Part shown: positions 29,764 through 38,961 of the stretch, one piece after another
Layout of the letters: the number at the start of each line of letters is the position of its first letter
Position numbering within the stretch: the first letter of the stretch is position 1
NCBI RefSeq assembly: GCF_002909485.1
Contig: NZ_PPXG01000010.1
Span: forward strand, 141,744 to 205,743
Source of the DNA: Stutzerimonas stutzeri
GTDB lineage: Bacteria > Pseudomonadota > Gammaproteobacteria > Pseudomonadales > Pseudomonadaceae
Length of the DNA stretch: 64,000 nt
Reading direction: 5' to 3'
Made by a program: the position numbers and the translations under genes
The notes under the pieces: generated by a model
Told to the model about the DNA's origin: nothing
Database searches by the model: none
What the model saw: the letters and a program-made list of their open reading frames with translations, nothing else

Positions 29764-30735
29764 TCATCCTCTCGCAGATCTGCGTGGACCAACCGTAACC
29801 CAATAGCGGGTCAGACTATGCACTTCGATCGGTAGCGACTGTTGCAGTGCTATCAGCACCCGATCGGTGTCGGCCAGCGGGAATACGCCGGTCAGTTCCA
29901 GGCCGGCCACAGTCGGGTCGCAGCGCAGGACACCGGGGCGGTGGCGCGCTAATTCGGCAAGGAAATGACCGAGCGGCATGCGCTCGGCGACCAGGCGGCC
30001 TTCATCCCAGGCGATGGCCTTGGCATCGGCACGGTCGAGCTCGCCAAAGCGCTCGGCACTGAACCATTGGCGCTGCCCGGCCTGCAAGCGGCTGGCCGCG
30101 GCATGACGGGGGCGCAACTCCAGTTCGCCGTCGAACAAGTCGACGCGGCTGCCGCCGTCCATTTCGAGAACCGAGAAGCGCGTGCCCAGCGCCTGGATCT
30201 CGCCAGCGGCGGTCTCGACGATTAACGGACGACCTGCCGCGTCATGGCCGCTATCGAGCAGCAGTTCGCCCTCGAGCAGGCGGATGCGCCGCTCGCTGCT
30301 ACTAAAGTGGATGTCCACAGCACTGCCGCTATTTAAACGCAGCCGGCTACCATCGGCCAGGACGCGCTGCAAACGCTCGCCGGCGCCACTGCGCAGGTCG
30401 GCCAGGGCTTCGCGCCAGGGTAGCTGCGAGTGGGCGACATAGCCGCTACCACCAGCAACCAAGAGCAGGCCAAGCAGCTTGAGCGCCTGGCGCCGGTAGG
30501 CGTCTGGCCGCTCACGCAGCACCTGGCAGGCGGTCTCTAGCGGCACTACCGCTAGAGCACCCTGCAGTTGCTCCAGGCGCTGCCAGGCCCGCTGATGTTC
30601 AGTGTCGGCTGCCTGCCAAGCTTCGAATGCGGCGCGCTGGCAGTCGTCCAATCCACCATCCCAATGTAGCATCAGCCAATGGCTGGCCTGCTCGACGATG
30701 GCGGGCGCGATGGGCGCTTCGGCAGAGCGACTCAT
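29764..30735 (-). CDS. FecR-type anti-sigma factor / sensor, set 2
   Basis: A 323-residue anti-sigma regulator with DUF4880 domain (QASHWLMLHWDGGLDDCQRAAFEAW), membrane helix near 87-100, FecR domain (QRVLADGSRLRLNSGSAVD, VETAAGEIQALGTRFSV) and C-terminal domain (VAGLELTGVFPLADTDRVL). Its ATG overlaps the stop of fecI set 2 by 4 bp. It is similar in layout but clearly diverged from set 1, so this is not a recent duplication. Confidence 0.92.
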   Translation of the reverse strand: MSRSAEAPIAPAIVEQASHWLMLHWDGGLDDCQRAAFEAWQAADTEHQRAWQRLEQLQGALAVVPLETACQVLRERPDAYRRQALKLLGLLLVAGGSGYVAHSQLPWREALADLRSGAGERLQRVLADGSRLRLNSGSAVDIHFSSSERRIRLLEGELLLDSGHDAAGRPLIVETAAGEIQALGTRFSVLEMDGGSRVDLFDGELELRPRHAAASRLQAGQRQWFSAERFGELDRADAKAIAWDEGRLVAERMPLGHFLAELARHRPGVLRCDPTVAGLELTGVFPLADTDRVLIALQQSLPIEVHSLTRYWVTVGPRRSARG

Positions 30736-31253
30736 TCGGCGTAGAGCACCTGGTAGCAGGCCTGGATGGCGCGCAGCATGTACTTCTGCACCGAGCTGAC
30801 GCTGACCTGTAGACGTTCGGCGATTTGCGCATAGGTAAGCCCCTCAAGCTGGGAAAGCAAGAAGGCTTCACGCACTTTCCCAGGCATGCCGTCGAGCATC
30901 GTATCGATCTGCATAAGGGTCTCGACGATCATTGCGCGGGTCTCCAGCGAGGGGGTTTCCCGCTCGGGCAGTGCGGCGAGGCTGTCGAGGTAGGCTTGCT
31001 CAATGCGTTGACGGCGCCACTGGTCGACCACCAGATTGCGTGCGATCTGGGCCAGGTAGCTGCGCCCTTCCCCGCTTGCTGGCAAGCGGCCGCTGGTCAG
31101 CAGGCGCAGGAACGTGTCCTGAGCGATATCGGCGGCTCGTTCACGATCGCCAAGGCGACGACGCAACCAGCCCTGCAACCAGCCGTGATGATCGAGGTAT
31201 AGGCCATGCACTCGCCGGTGCATCAAGACTGGATCAGGAAACGTGATGGACAC
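30732..31253 (-). CDS. FecI-type ECF sigma factor, set 2
   Basis: A 173-residue ECF sigma factor with region 2 (HGLYLDHHGWLQGWLRRRLGD..AADIAQDTFLRL) and region 4 (GLTYAQIAERLQVSVSSVQKYMLRAIQAC). Start taken as GTG at 31253, with GGGA about 8 nt upstream; an ATG at 31223 (MHRRVHG) is the alternative and would lose only ten non-conserved residues. Expected to activate receptor copy 2. Confidence 0.88.
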   Translation of the reverse strand: MSITFPDPVLMHRRVHGLYLDHHGWLQGWLRRRLGDRERAADIAQDTFLRLLTSGRLPASGEGRSYLAQIARNLVVDQWRRQRIEQAYLDSLAALPERETPSLETRAMIVETLMQIDTMLDGMPGKVREAFLLSQLEGLTYAQIAERLQVSVSSVQKYMLRAIQACYQVLYAE

Positions 31254-31339
31254 CAAGAATTCCCATAAGAGACGATGGAGATAAGAATCGATCGCATCTT
31301 AAAGGAGGCGGAATGCCTTGGGAATGGCAAATGTCCGGC

Positions 31340-31855
31340 TCAGTGCCGGCGCAGCCGGTTATTGCGTTTAGGCCACAGCAGGCTTGCCAGTACCATGCCC
31401 AGTGCCTCTATCAACCAGGCCAGCGCCAGCGCGCAGCTGATGCCCCAGGCGATGGCTTCAGGTGCAAGCAAGACCTGGAAGCGGTAGCTGCTCCATACCT
31501 GCCCGCGCAGGCTGGGCTCGGCACCGAGCATTACGTGTACGGCGCAGGCATACCAGGGGCGCTGCATCGCCTGCCACTCGCGTTCCAGCAACCGCGCGCG
31601 GCGTACCAGGTGATCGACACTTTGCGCATCGTTCTGGAACACCGGGTCATCGCTGTTGCGGTAATGCTGCACCAGTGCGTCCAGATCTCCACTGAAGAAG
31701 CGCCGCGCCGTCTCCTGAAACCCCTGTAACCCTTGCTCGGCCTCCAGGCGCCTCGCCTCGACGTGCTTGGCATAAGCATCGATAAAGCCCGGCACCTGCA
31801 CGCCTACCAGCAAGCCAAACGCAAACAGGGTTAAACGCAGATAACTTCTCAGCAC
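31340..31855 (-). CDS. DUF2937 membrane protein
   Basis: A 171-residue protein with an N-terminal helix (LRLTLFAFGLLVGVQVPGF), a central charged helical part and two C-terminal hydrophobic segments (about 115-165). It matches DUF2937, a family of unknown function in gamma-proteobacteria. The GTG at 31855 overlaps the stop of the upstream amidotransferase gene by 7 bp, with AAGG 8 nt upstream; homology starts here, not at the longer frame start. Translational coupling suggests a shared transcript with that gene. Confidence 0.7.
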   Translation of the reverse strand: MLRSYLRLTLFAFGLLVGVQVPGFIDAYAKHVEARRLEAEQGLQGFQETARRFFSGDLDALVQHYRNSDDPVFQNDAQSVDHLVRRARLLEREWQAMQRPWYACAVHVMLGAEPSLRGQVWSSYRFQVLLAPEAIAWGISCALALAWLIEALGMVLASLLWPKRNNRLRRH

Positions 31856-32631
31856 GCGGCCACCTTTCCTTGCACAACACACTCGCCTAGCTGCCACAAA
31901 CTCCATTGCCCCGGCTCGTGCAACGTCCATTGCTCGTTATTGGTCAGCGGCTCAGTGGCCAGAACGGTGACAACGTCGTCTGGGGTTGTTTCGGCATGGA
32001 AGTTCACGGTCAGTTCGGCATCCCGCAGCTGAGCCGGGCCGAACGGGGCGCGGCGGGTGATCTGCGCAAGCTTGGTGCTACAGAAGCTGAACAACCATTC
32101 ACCGTTGCTAAGCAGGCAATTGAATACGCCCTTACGACGATACTCATTGCACGCGCCGAGCAGTACCGGTAGCAGGTTTTCGGCAGCGCAGCGGTCCGGA
32201 AAATCCAAACGGATACGATTTAGCAGATCGCAGAAGGCTCGTTCACTATCGGTATCGCCGACAGACCGGTAGAAGCCTTTGGAGGGTTCGAAATCCGAGA
32301 GCTGACCATTGTGTGCGAAGCACCAATGCTGCCCCCATAGCTCGCGAACGAAGGGATGGGTGTTGACCAGAGAAACCTTGCCGACGTTGGCGTGACGGAT
32401 GTGGCCGATCACTACCTCGCTTTTGATCAGGTAGCGCTGCACCATTTTCGCCACCTCGGATTCGCAGCTGGCGACCGGGTCCTGAAACAATCGCAGGCCG
32501 CGGCCTTCATAAAAGGCGATCCCCCAACCGTCCTTATGCGGCCCAGTCTTGCCGCCTCGCTGCATCAGGCCGGTAAAGCTGAACACGATATCGGTGGGAA
32601 CGTTGGCGCTCATGCCAAGCAGCTCGCACAT
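31849..32631 (-). CDS. Class II glutamine amidotransferase (YafJ-like)
   Basis: A 260-residue Ntn-type amidotransferase. The nucleophile is Cys2 (MCELLGMSAN, initiator Met removed), with further family motifs DGWGIAFYEG, GHIRHAN, NTHPF and FAHNGQL. Such stand-alone YafJ/GATase_4 proteins release ammonia from glutamine or act as gamma-glutamyl hydrolases; the acceptor is unknown. Length is typical. It overlaps the DUF2937 gene. Confidence 0.9.
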   Translation of the reverse strand: MCELLGMSANVPTDIVFSFTGLMQRGGKTGPHKDGWGIAFYEGRGLRLFQDPVASCESEVAKMVQRYLIKSEVVIGHIRHANVGKVSLVNTHPFVRELWGQHWCFAHNGQLSDFEPSKGFYRSVGDTDSERAFCDLLNRIRLDFPDRCAAENLLPVLLGACNEYRRKGVFNCLLSNGEWLFSFCSTKLAQITRRAPFGPAQLRDAELTVNFHAETTPDDVVTVLATEPLTNNEQWTLHEPGQWSLWQLGECVVQGKVAAC

Positions 32632-32675
32632 GCGTCATCTCCCGATAGCTAGCTGAAACCAGAATGTTCTCACGC

Positions 32676-33152
32676 CTAGATCCGGGGTTCGGTGCGCAAC
32701 CGCCCGCGCGATGGCGCGTAGTCCGGCTCATCTGGATCGCCGCCCTCATCGTTCATTCGCTCGCGCAGCGTGCGATTGTCTTCGTCCTCGGCGGCGGTTT
32801 CGCTACGCCTTGCGTATTTACGCTCGATAGGCCATCGAATAGCCACCAACAGCAAATACAAACCGAACGCGATCAATCCGTACATCGCCAGATCCGCCAC
32901 CGCGCGCCAGGCGTTGTTACCGACCTTGAAAACCAGATCCATGGCAGTAATGGCCACGGCCGGCGCGAACAGTTCCTTGGTCGGATCAACGATGGTCGGG
33001 GTAAACAACAGCACGGCCACGATCAACCGCAACGGCTCACGTAGCCAGCGCCACATCCAGCGCGTCACCCGGAACCAGAACAGCAGACATCCCAGCGCTG
33101 CTAGCCCGTAAAGGGCCCAAGCGAACGAATAATCGGAGTCGAACATCAGCAT
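32676..33152 (-). CDS. Conserved Pseudomonas membrane protein of unknown function
   Basis: A 158-residue protein with three or four hydrophobic segments (about 10-28, 40-58, 85-108) and a hydrophilic acidic C-terminal tail (SETAAEDEDNRTLRERMNDEGGDPDEPD). No catalytic motif seen and the family is not recognised. The ATG at 33152 is used; an ATG two codons later is equally possible. It is 45 bp upstream of the amidotransferase gene on the same strand, so the three genes may be one operon. Confidence 0.65.
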   Translation of the reverse strand: MLMFDSDYSFAWALYGLAALGCLLFWFRVTRWMWRWLREPLRLIVAVLLFTPTIVDPTKELFAPAVAITAMDLVFKVGNNAWRAVADLAMYGLIAFGLYLLLVAIRWPIERKYARRSETAAEDEDNRTLRERMNDEGGDPDEPDYAPSRGRLRTEPRI

Positions 33153-33425
33153 GGCGTTTTCTCGATGACAAGCCGTTCACAAATGCCAGCAAGCCGCTGG
33201 CAAAACAACTGAAGCAATTCAACGGCGCGACGAGCCTGAACAGCGACGCGGCAACAAGCGGCCATGATAACAGCCCATACCCCTTCGCCGTCATCGTCGG
33301 TGACAACAAGCCACTGGCGGAGCGCGGAGCAAGGTCGTATAAACCTGTTAAACGAAAGGGTAATCCCCATTATCGCCGGGACGACCGCTGCCTCTGGCGA
33401 CCGGCACACAAGGAGAAAACACGCC

Positions 33426-33866
33426 ATGCCCTACCAACATATCCTGGTCGCCATCGACCTGACCGAAGAGTGCCATCCGGTTGTTGCCCGCGCTCAGGCG
33501 CTTGCCAGCACATCGAATGCGAAACTCAGCCTGGTACATATCATCGAACCAATGGCCATGGCCTTCGGCGGCGACGTTCCAATGGACCTATCGATGCTGC
33601 AGCAACAGCAATTCGATCAGGCACGTGAGCGAATGAACGGCTTCGCGGACAGCTATCCAGGCCTGGCTGCGGAACATCGTCATCTGGCCTACGGGCAACC
33701 CCGCCAGGAAGTGCATCGCCTGGCCAAGGAGCAAGGTTGCGACCTCATAGTAGTAGGCAGTCATGGCCGCCACGGGCTCGCGCTGTTGCTGGGTTCCACT
33801 GCGAACGACATTCTGCACGGGGCACCCTGCGACGTGCTGGCCGTGCGCTTGAAGAAGGCTGAATAG
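33426..33866 (+). CDS. Universal stress protein, UspA family
   Basis: A 146-residue single-domain Usp: N-terminal YQHILVAIDLTEE and C-terminal ATP-type motif VVGSHGRHGLALLLGSTANDIL (pattern G-2x-G-9x-G-S/T). These cytoplasmic proteins help survival in stress and stationary phase. The ATG at 33426 has AAGGAG 10 nt upstream; the longer frame to 33264 is non-homologous. Confidence 0.92.
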   Translation: MPYQHILVAIDLTEECHPVVARAQALASTSNAKLSLVHIIEPMAMAFGGDVPMDLSMLQQQQFDQARERMNGFADSYPGLAAEHRHLAYGQPRQEVHRLAKEQGCDLIVVGSHGRHGLALLLGSTANDILHGAPCDVLAVRLKKAE

Positions 33867-33878
33867 CGATCCTGAATC

Positions 33879-33902
33879 GCGCAGAGTTTTCGCACTCTGC
33901 GC
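33879..33902. terminator. Hairpin between convergent uspA and the following gene
   Basis: GCGCAGAGT (33879-33887) and ACTCTGCGC (33894-33902) form a perfect 9-bp stem with a 6-nt loop in the 49-bp gap between two convergent genes. Likely bidirectional transcript end, though without a T-run. Confidence 0.5.
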
Positions 33903-33915
33903 AACGTCGCCGCGT

Positions 33916-34608
33916 TCAGATCATCTCGACCCCGTCGCCCGCACTCATCACCAGAGGGCGGATCTTCTGCAGCTGAGTCTCGAGCGAATAGGTCAGACTC
34001 GACGACATGGAAAAGAAGGTTAGGAACGCCTTTAGGTTGGAGTCGGCATGACAGGTGTCGTGGATGCGCTGCCAGAACGCCTGATTGACCAGCTGCAGCT
34101 GCTGGAATAAACGTACCAATCCGCGCAACTCCCAGTCAGCATGCCGACCTTCACGCAAGTTGAAGTACTGCCGCGCCAAGTAAAGCGATACCGCCCGCAG
34201 GACAAACTCGTGATTGCTGGCAAACGGCAGATGCTGCTTGGCCATGGGTTTGAGCCGCGCAAGTACAGGGCAAGCGCTGGTCGCCATGATCACCCCGAGC
34301 AATGCCCGCAGCCCTTCGTCCAGGCCAACCATCTTCGTGTATTCACGCTCCGGTGTGCGTACCCACACCAACGCTTTCTGCACGGCGGGCAGGCCTTGGA
34401 AATCCTCGATTACCCGGTGCAGGTCAACCGCGGCGGGACAATGACTGAAGTCGTCCTTGCTGAGCGGGCAATTCGAACAGCGTTGATGATCAAGACGGGT
34501 CCATTTAGGTGCCTGAGCAGCCACCTCCCTGTCGTATTCACGATCCAGCTCGATCCGGTAGCTGAAATCATGCTCATCATCCAGGGTGATACGGTATTCG
34601 ATTGCCAT
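33916..34608 (-). CDS. Conserved protein of unknown function with a Cys cluster
   Basis: A 230-residue protein, mostly helical after an N-terminal beta part (MAIEYRITLDDEHDFSYRIE). Residues 47-58 hold C-S-N-C-P-x7-C-P (CxxC and a third Cys about 8 later), a possible metal or redox site. I do not recognise a named domain with certainty. No membrane segment or signal peptide is seen. The ATG at 34608 with GGAG 5 nt upstream is far better than the longer frame, which is out-of-family. It lies between uspA and uup. Confidence 0.65.
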   Translation of the reverse strand: MAIEYRITLDDEHDFSYRIELDREYDREVAAQAPKWTRLDHQRCSNCPLSKDDFSHCPAAVDLHRVIEDFQGLPAVQKALVWVRTPEREYTKMVGLDEGLRALLGVIMATSACPVLARLKPMAKQHLPFASNHEFVLRAVSLYLARQYFNLREGRHADWELRGLVRLFQQLQLVNQAFWQRIHDTCHADSNLKAFLTFFSMSSSLTYSLETQLQKIRPLVMSAGDGVEMI

Positions 34609-34765
34609 TGACGCTCCATATGACTGCATCATCCGATGCGGATACTTAACTACGCGCCAGAACGCATGGCATTGATCCATCTCATAAGCCGTAACCGCAA
34701 ACCGCGTCGTCGTACGCCGGGACGCGGACCGCAGCCCGCGCCTTTCGCCCAGCGAAGCGACCTGG

Positions 34766-36667
34766 CTACCCCTCCAGTTCGGCCCAACGTTCGAGCAACC
34801 CATCGAGCTCAAGCTGCAACGCCTCGATACGGCTCAGCACCGCCGCAGTCGCATCCGCCGGCTGCTGATAGAACGCTGGATCGGATATCTCAGCCTGGAG
34901 AGCCTCGATGCCCTTCTCCACTTCATCGATCCTGCCAGGCAAGGCTTCCAACTCACGCTGCAACTTGTAGCTGAGCTTCTTTTTGGGCGGCACAACCTCA
35001 GCGGCGGCAGGTGTCTGCTGCGGTTTTTTGCTCTCCTTGGCTTCACCACCAGACTCAGCGACGCCGAGCAAACGCGGCGACCCGCCCTGACGCAGCCAGT
35101 CCTGATAACCGCCAACGTACTCGCGCACTTCACCGCCGCCCTGGAACACCAAAGTACTGGTGACCACATTATCGAGGAACGCCCGATCGTGGCTCACCAT
35201 CAGCACCGTGCCCTGGAAGCCAAGCAGGACTTCTTCCAGCAGCTCCAGCGTCTCCACATCGAGATCGTTGGTCGGTTCGTCGAGCACCAACAGGTTGGCT
35301 GGCTTACTGAATAGCTTAGCCAGCAAGAGCCGTGCCCGCTCGCCTCCGGACAAGGCCTTGACCGGCGTTCGCGCACGCTGCGGGCTGAACAGGAAGTCGC
35401 CGAGATAGCTCAGCACATGGCGATTCTGGCCATCAATGGTGATGAACTCACGTCCCTCGGCAAGGTTGTCGATCACCGTCTTTTCCAGCTCCAACTGGTG
35501 ACGCAATTGGTCGAAATACGCCACTTCGAGTTTGGTGCCGAACTCGATCGTGCCACTGCTCGGCCGCAGCTCATCCAACAACAGCTTGAGCAGCGTGGTT
35601 TTGCCGGTACCGTTGGCACCGAGCAGCCCGATACGGTCGCCACGCTGAATGACCATTGAAAAGTCACGAATCAAAGGCTCGCCGCCGGGATGGGCGAAGG
35701 TCACGTTTTCAGCGACGATGACCTGCTTGCCCGACTTTTCTGCCGTCTCTACCTGGAACGTCGCCTTGCCCTGCACGTTGCGCCGCTCGCTGCGCTCTGC
35801 CCGCAGCTCTTTGAGCGCACGCACACGACCCTCGTTGCGGGTGCGGCGCGCCTTGATACCCTGTCGAATCCAAACCTCTTCCTGCGCCAGCTTCTTATCG
35901 AACAGCGCGTTGGCGGTTTCCTCGGCGGCGATCTGCTGCTCCTTGTGCACCAGGAAACTCGCATAGTCGCCATTCCAGTCGATCAGGTGGCCACGGTCCA
36001 GCTCGAGAATGCGGGTGGCCAGATTCTGCAGGAATGCCCGGTCGTGGGTGATGAACAGCACGGCCCCGTTAAAACCGGTCAGCGCCTCTTCCAACCAGGC
36101 AATCGCGCCGATATCCAAGTGGTTGGTGGGCTCGTCAAGCAATAGCAGATCAGGCTCGGATACCAGCGCCTGAGCCAGCAAAACACGTCGCCGCCATCCG
36201 CCGGACAGCTCAGCCAACGTGCGATCGGCAGGCAGCTGCAGGCGACTCAGCGTGCTGTCGACCAGCTGCTGCAAGCGCCAGCCATCCTTCGCCTCGAGCG
36301 CCTGCTGCACATGCATCAGTTTGTCGAGGTCCGCTTCGTTCTGGATGTTCTGACTCAGATGGTGATATTCGGCGAGCAGCTCGCCAACTCCGGCCAACCC
36401 TTCGGCGACTACGTCGAACACCGTGCGGTCATCCGCGCGCGGCAGCTCCTGCGGCAGCTCACCGATCTTCAAACCCGGAGCACGCCAGATTTCGCCATCA
36501 TCGGATGCCCGATCACCCTTGACCAGGCGCAGCATGCTGGATTTTCCGGTGCCGTTGCGGCCAATGATGCAGACCCGCTCACCCCGCGCGATCTGCCAGG
36601 ACACGCCGTCCAGCAGCGGCGTAGTGCCATAGGCGAGGGATACATCGGTGAACTTGAGCAGGGTCAT
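34766..36667 (-). CDS. uup: ABC-F ATPase Uup
   Basis: A 633-residue soluble ABC-F protein with two nucleotide-binding domains: Walker A GRNGTGKS (36-43) and GANGTGKT, signatures LSGGWRRRV and LSGGERARL, and Walker B LLLDEPTNHLD and LVLDEPTNDLD. A linker of arginine-rich helices joins them, and the C-terminal 80 residues are a coiled coil, which separates Uup from EttA and related members. Uup acts on ribosomes and affects precise excision of transposons. The ATG at 36667 (GGAGG 6 nt upstream) is used. Confidence 0.95.
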   Translation of the reverse strand: MTLLKFTDVSLAYGTTPLLDGVSWQIARGERVCIIGRNGTGKSSMLRLVKGDRASDDGEIWRAPGLKIGELPQELPRADDRTVFDVVAEGLAGVGELLAEYHHLSQNIQNEADLDKLMHVQQALEAKDGWRLQQLVDSTLSRLQLPADRTLAELSGGWRRRVLLAQALVSEPDLLLLDEPTNHLDIGAIAWLEEALTGFNGAVLFITHDRAFLQNLATRILELDRGHLIDWNGDYASFLVHKEQQIAAEETANALFDKKLAQEEVWIRQGIKARRTRNEGRVRALKELRAERSERRNVQGKATFQVETAEKSGKQVIVAENVTFAHPGGEPLIRDFSMVIQRGDRIGLLGANGTGKTTLLKLLLDELRPSSGTIEFGTKLEVAYFDQLRHQLELEKTVIDNLAEGREFITIDGQNRHVLSYLGDFLFSPQRARTPVKALSGGERARLLLAKLFSKPANLLVLDEPTNDLDVETLELLEEVLLGFQGTVLMVSHDRAFLDNVVTSTLVFQGGGEVREYVGGYQDWLRQGGSPRLLGVAESGGEAKESKKPQQTPAAAEVVPPKKKLSYKLQRELEALPGRIDEVEKGIEALQAEISDPAFYQQPADATAAVLSRIEALQLELDGLLERWAELEG

Positions 36668-36963
36668 GACTACCTCCGGAAAACAGGGCGCGCATTCTAA
36701 CAGATACCCGCTCACCGCCCCTTCGGAGTGAGCAGCCTTTTATCGACAATGTGGCGACTTGGCCACCCCAACTGATCGGTGCGGCGCACTGCGTTAGGGC
36801 ATACGCTCGTCGGAAGTCCGGTTTAGTTTGTTACCGGAGCTTAATGCGCGTTTAACTGGCCGGTGCGGCAGGCTAAGCTAGCCCCTGCAGCAGGCCGTTT
36901 CGTGCGTCGCTTCGGCACAGCACGCCGCCTGTACCTCAACGCCTCCCGTTCTACGGATGTACC

Positions 36964-38886
36964 ATGCGCGGCCGACTCTCCAGTTTGTGTTTCTGCCTGT
37001 TCGTTTCAACCATCGGTCTGGATGCGTCCGCCGCCAGCCTCAGTCAACAGCGCCAGTACTACGACGAGGCTAAACAGGCCCTCGCCAAGGGCGACAGTGG
37101 GCCCTATCGCCGCCACCAAGCGGCCCTGCGCGACTACCCGCTTGTGCCCTACCTGGCTTACGACGAGCTGACCCATCGACTGAAGTCGGCCAGCAATCAG
37201 GAAGTGGAAAAATTCCTCGCCGAGCACGGTGACCTGCCTCAGATCAGCTGGATGAAGCTGCGCTGGCTAAGACTGCTAGCAGCTCGAGGGGACTGGCAGA
37301 CCTTCACTCGCTATTACGATCCAAAGATGAACTTCACCGAACTGGACTGCCTTTTCGGCCAGTACCAGCTGCGCAATGACATTCCAGGCGCCGATGCCGC
37401 TACCGAGCGGCTGTGGCTAGTCGGCAAGTCGCAGCACAATTCCTGTGATCCGCTGTTCGAGCTCTGGGAAGGCAAAGGCCTGTTGACCGAAGAGCGACGC
37501 TGGAAGCGCACCAAGCTTGCTGTGGAGAGTGGCAACTACGGCGTGGCCAGCTTTCTGGCCAAACGACTGCCGACGTTGCAGACCCAAGGCCAGCTGATGA
37601 TCGACGTTGCGCAGAAGCCACAAATGCTCCGCCAGCCAGAGCGCTTCGCGCCTACCAACTCCGCTATGGCGGACGTCGTTTCAGTTGGTCTGCGACGCCT
37701 GGCCCGTCAGGACCCAGAGCAAGCGTTGAGCCTGCTGGATAGCTACGCCCGCCGCTTCTCTTTCTCCTCCGAGGAGAAAGTCGCCATCGCACGCCAAATC
37801 GGGCTGACCCTCGCCAAGCGATTCGATGGCCGCGCCCTCAAGGTGATGGCTGAATACGATCCCGAACTACGCGACAACACTGTCAGTGAATGGCGCGCCC
37901 GCCTGCTGCTGCGCCAAGGCCAGTGGGACGAGGTTCACAAGCTGACTCAGCGCTTTCCTGAAGACCTGGCAAACACCAACCGCTGGCGCTACTGGCAGGC
38001 ACGCAGCCTGCAGCTGGCCAAACCCGAAAGCAAACAGGCAGCCCTGCTCTATCAACCTGTCGCCCAGGAGAGGGATTTCTACGGATTCCTATCCGCCGAC
38101 CGTATTCAGGCGCCATACAAGCTGAACCACCAACCGTTGGCGCTCGATCCGAAGGTCGTGCAAAAGGTGCGCAACACTGCGGGCATCCGCCGCGCACTGG
38201 AATTCCATGATCGCGGGCAGATCGTCGATGGCCGCCGCGAGTGGTATCACGTCAGCCGGCTGTTCAGCCGAGACGAAATGGTCGCCCAAGCCCGCATCGC
38301 CTATGAGAAGGAATGGTATTTCCCAGCGATTCGCACCATCAGCCAGGCGCAATACTGGGACGATTTGGATATCCGTTTCCCAATGGCGCATCGCAACACG
38401 CTGATTCAGGCATCGAGGGCGCGAGAGATTCACCCCAGCTGGGCCTTCGCCGTTACCCGTCAGGAAAGCGCTTTCATGGCCGATGCGCGCTCCCATGTCG
38501 GCGCGACCGGCCTCATGCAGCTAATGCCTGCGACTGCCAAGGAAACAGCCAAACGGTTCAATATCCCGCTGGCCTCGCAGCAGCAGGTGCTCAACCCCAA
38601 CACCAACATCCAGCTGGGCACCGCTTATCTGAGCCAGATCTACGGTCAATTCAACGGCAACCGCGTACTCGCCTCGGCCGCCTACAACGCAGGCCCCGGC
38701 CGTGTGCGCCAGTGGCTACGCAATGCCGAGCATCTGTCGTTCGATGTTTGGGTGGAGAACATCCCATTCGATGAAACCCGCCAGTACGTGCAGAACGTGC
38801 TGACCTACTCGGTCATCTACGGGCAGAAGCTGAACTCACCGCAACCACTGGTGGAATGGCACGAACGCTACTTCGAATCGCAATAG
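36964..38886 (+). CDS. slt: Soluble lytic murein transglycosylase
   Basis: A 640-residue periplasmic enzyme that cuts peptidoglycan between MurNAc and GlcNAc, forming 1,6-anhydro ends. Signal peptide about 1-23 (ending DASAA), an alpha-superhelical U and L domain, and a C-terminal SLT domain with catalytic Glu at E501 in TRQESAF, followed by GLMQLMPATAKE, TNIQLGTAYL and YNAGPGRVRQW. Length agrees with Slt70. Divergent from uup with a 296-bp gap. Confidence 0.95.
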   Translation: MRGRLSSLCFCLFVSTIGLDASAASLSQQRQYYDEAKQALAKGDSGPYRRHQAALRDYPLVPYLAYDELTHRLKSASNQEVEKFLAEHGDLPQISWMKLRWLRLLAARGDWQTFTRYYDPKMNFTELDCLFGQYQLRNDIPGADAATERLWLVGKSQHNSCDPLFELWEGKGLLTEERRWKRTKLAVESGNYGVASFLAKRLPTLQTQGQLMIDVAQKPQMLRQPERFAPTNSAMADVVSVGLRRLARQDPEQALSLLDSYARRFSFSSEEKVAIARQIGLTLAKRFDGRALKVMAEYDPELRDNTVSEWRARLLLRQGQWDEVHKLTQRFPEDLANTNRWRYWQARSLQLAKPESKQAALLYQPVAQERDFYGFLSADRIQAPYKLNHQPLALDPKVVQKVRNTAGIRRALEFHDRGQIVDGRREWYHVSRLFSRDEMVAQARIAYEKEWYFPAIRTISQAQYWDDLDIRFPMAHRNTLIQASRAREIHPSWAFAVTRQESAFMADARSHVGATGLMQLMPATAKETAKRFNIPLASQQQVLNPNTNIQLGTAYLSQIYGQFNGNRVLASAAYNAGPGRVRQWLRNAEHLSFDVWVENIPFDETRQYVQNVLTYSVIYGQKLNSPQPLVEWHERYFESQ

Positions 38887-38929
38887 CGCGAGTAGCGCCC
38901 TGCGGGCGATAGGCGTGCTGCCGCGATAA

Positions 38930-38961
38930 ATAGCCCGATGGGGAGCAAAGCCTCGGGCTAT
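38930..38961. terminator. Bidirectional terminator between slt and the MOSC gene
   Basis: ATAGCCCGA (38930-38938) and TCGGGCTAT (38953-38961) are a perfect 9-bp inverted repeat with a 14-nt loop between two convergent genes; the minus strand runs into ATTTATC after the stem. Confidence 0.55.
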
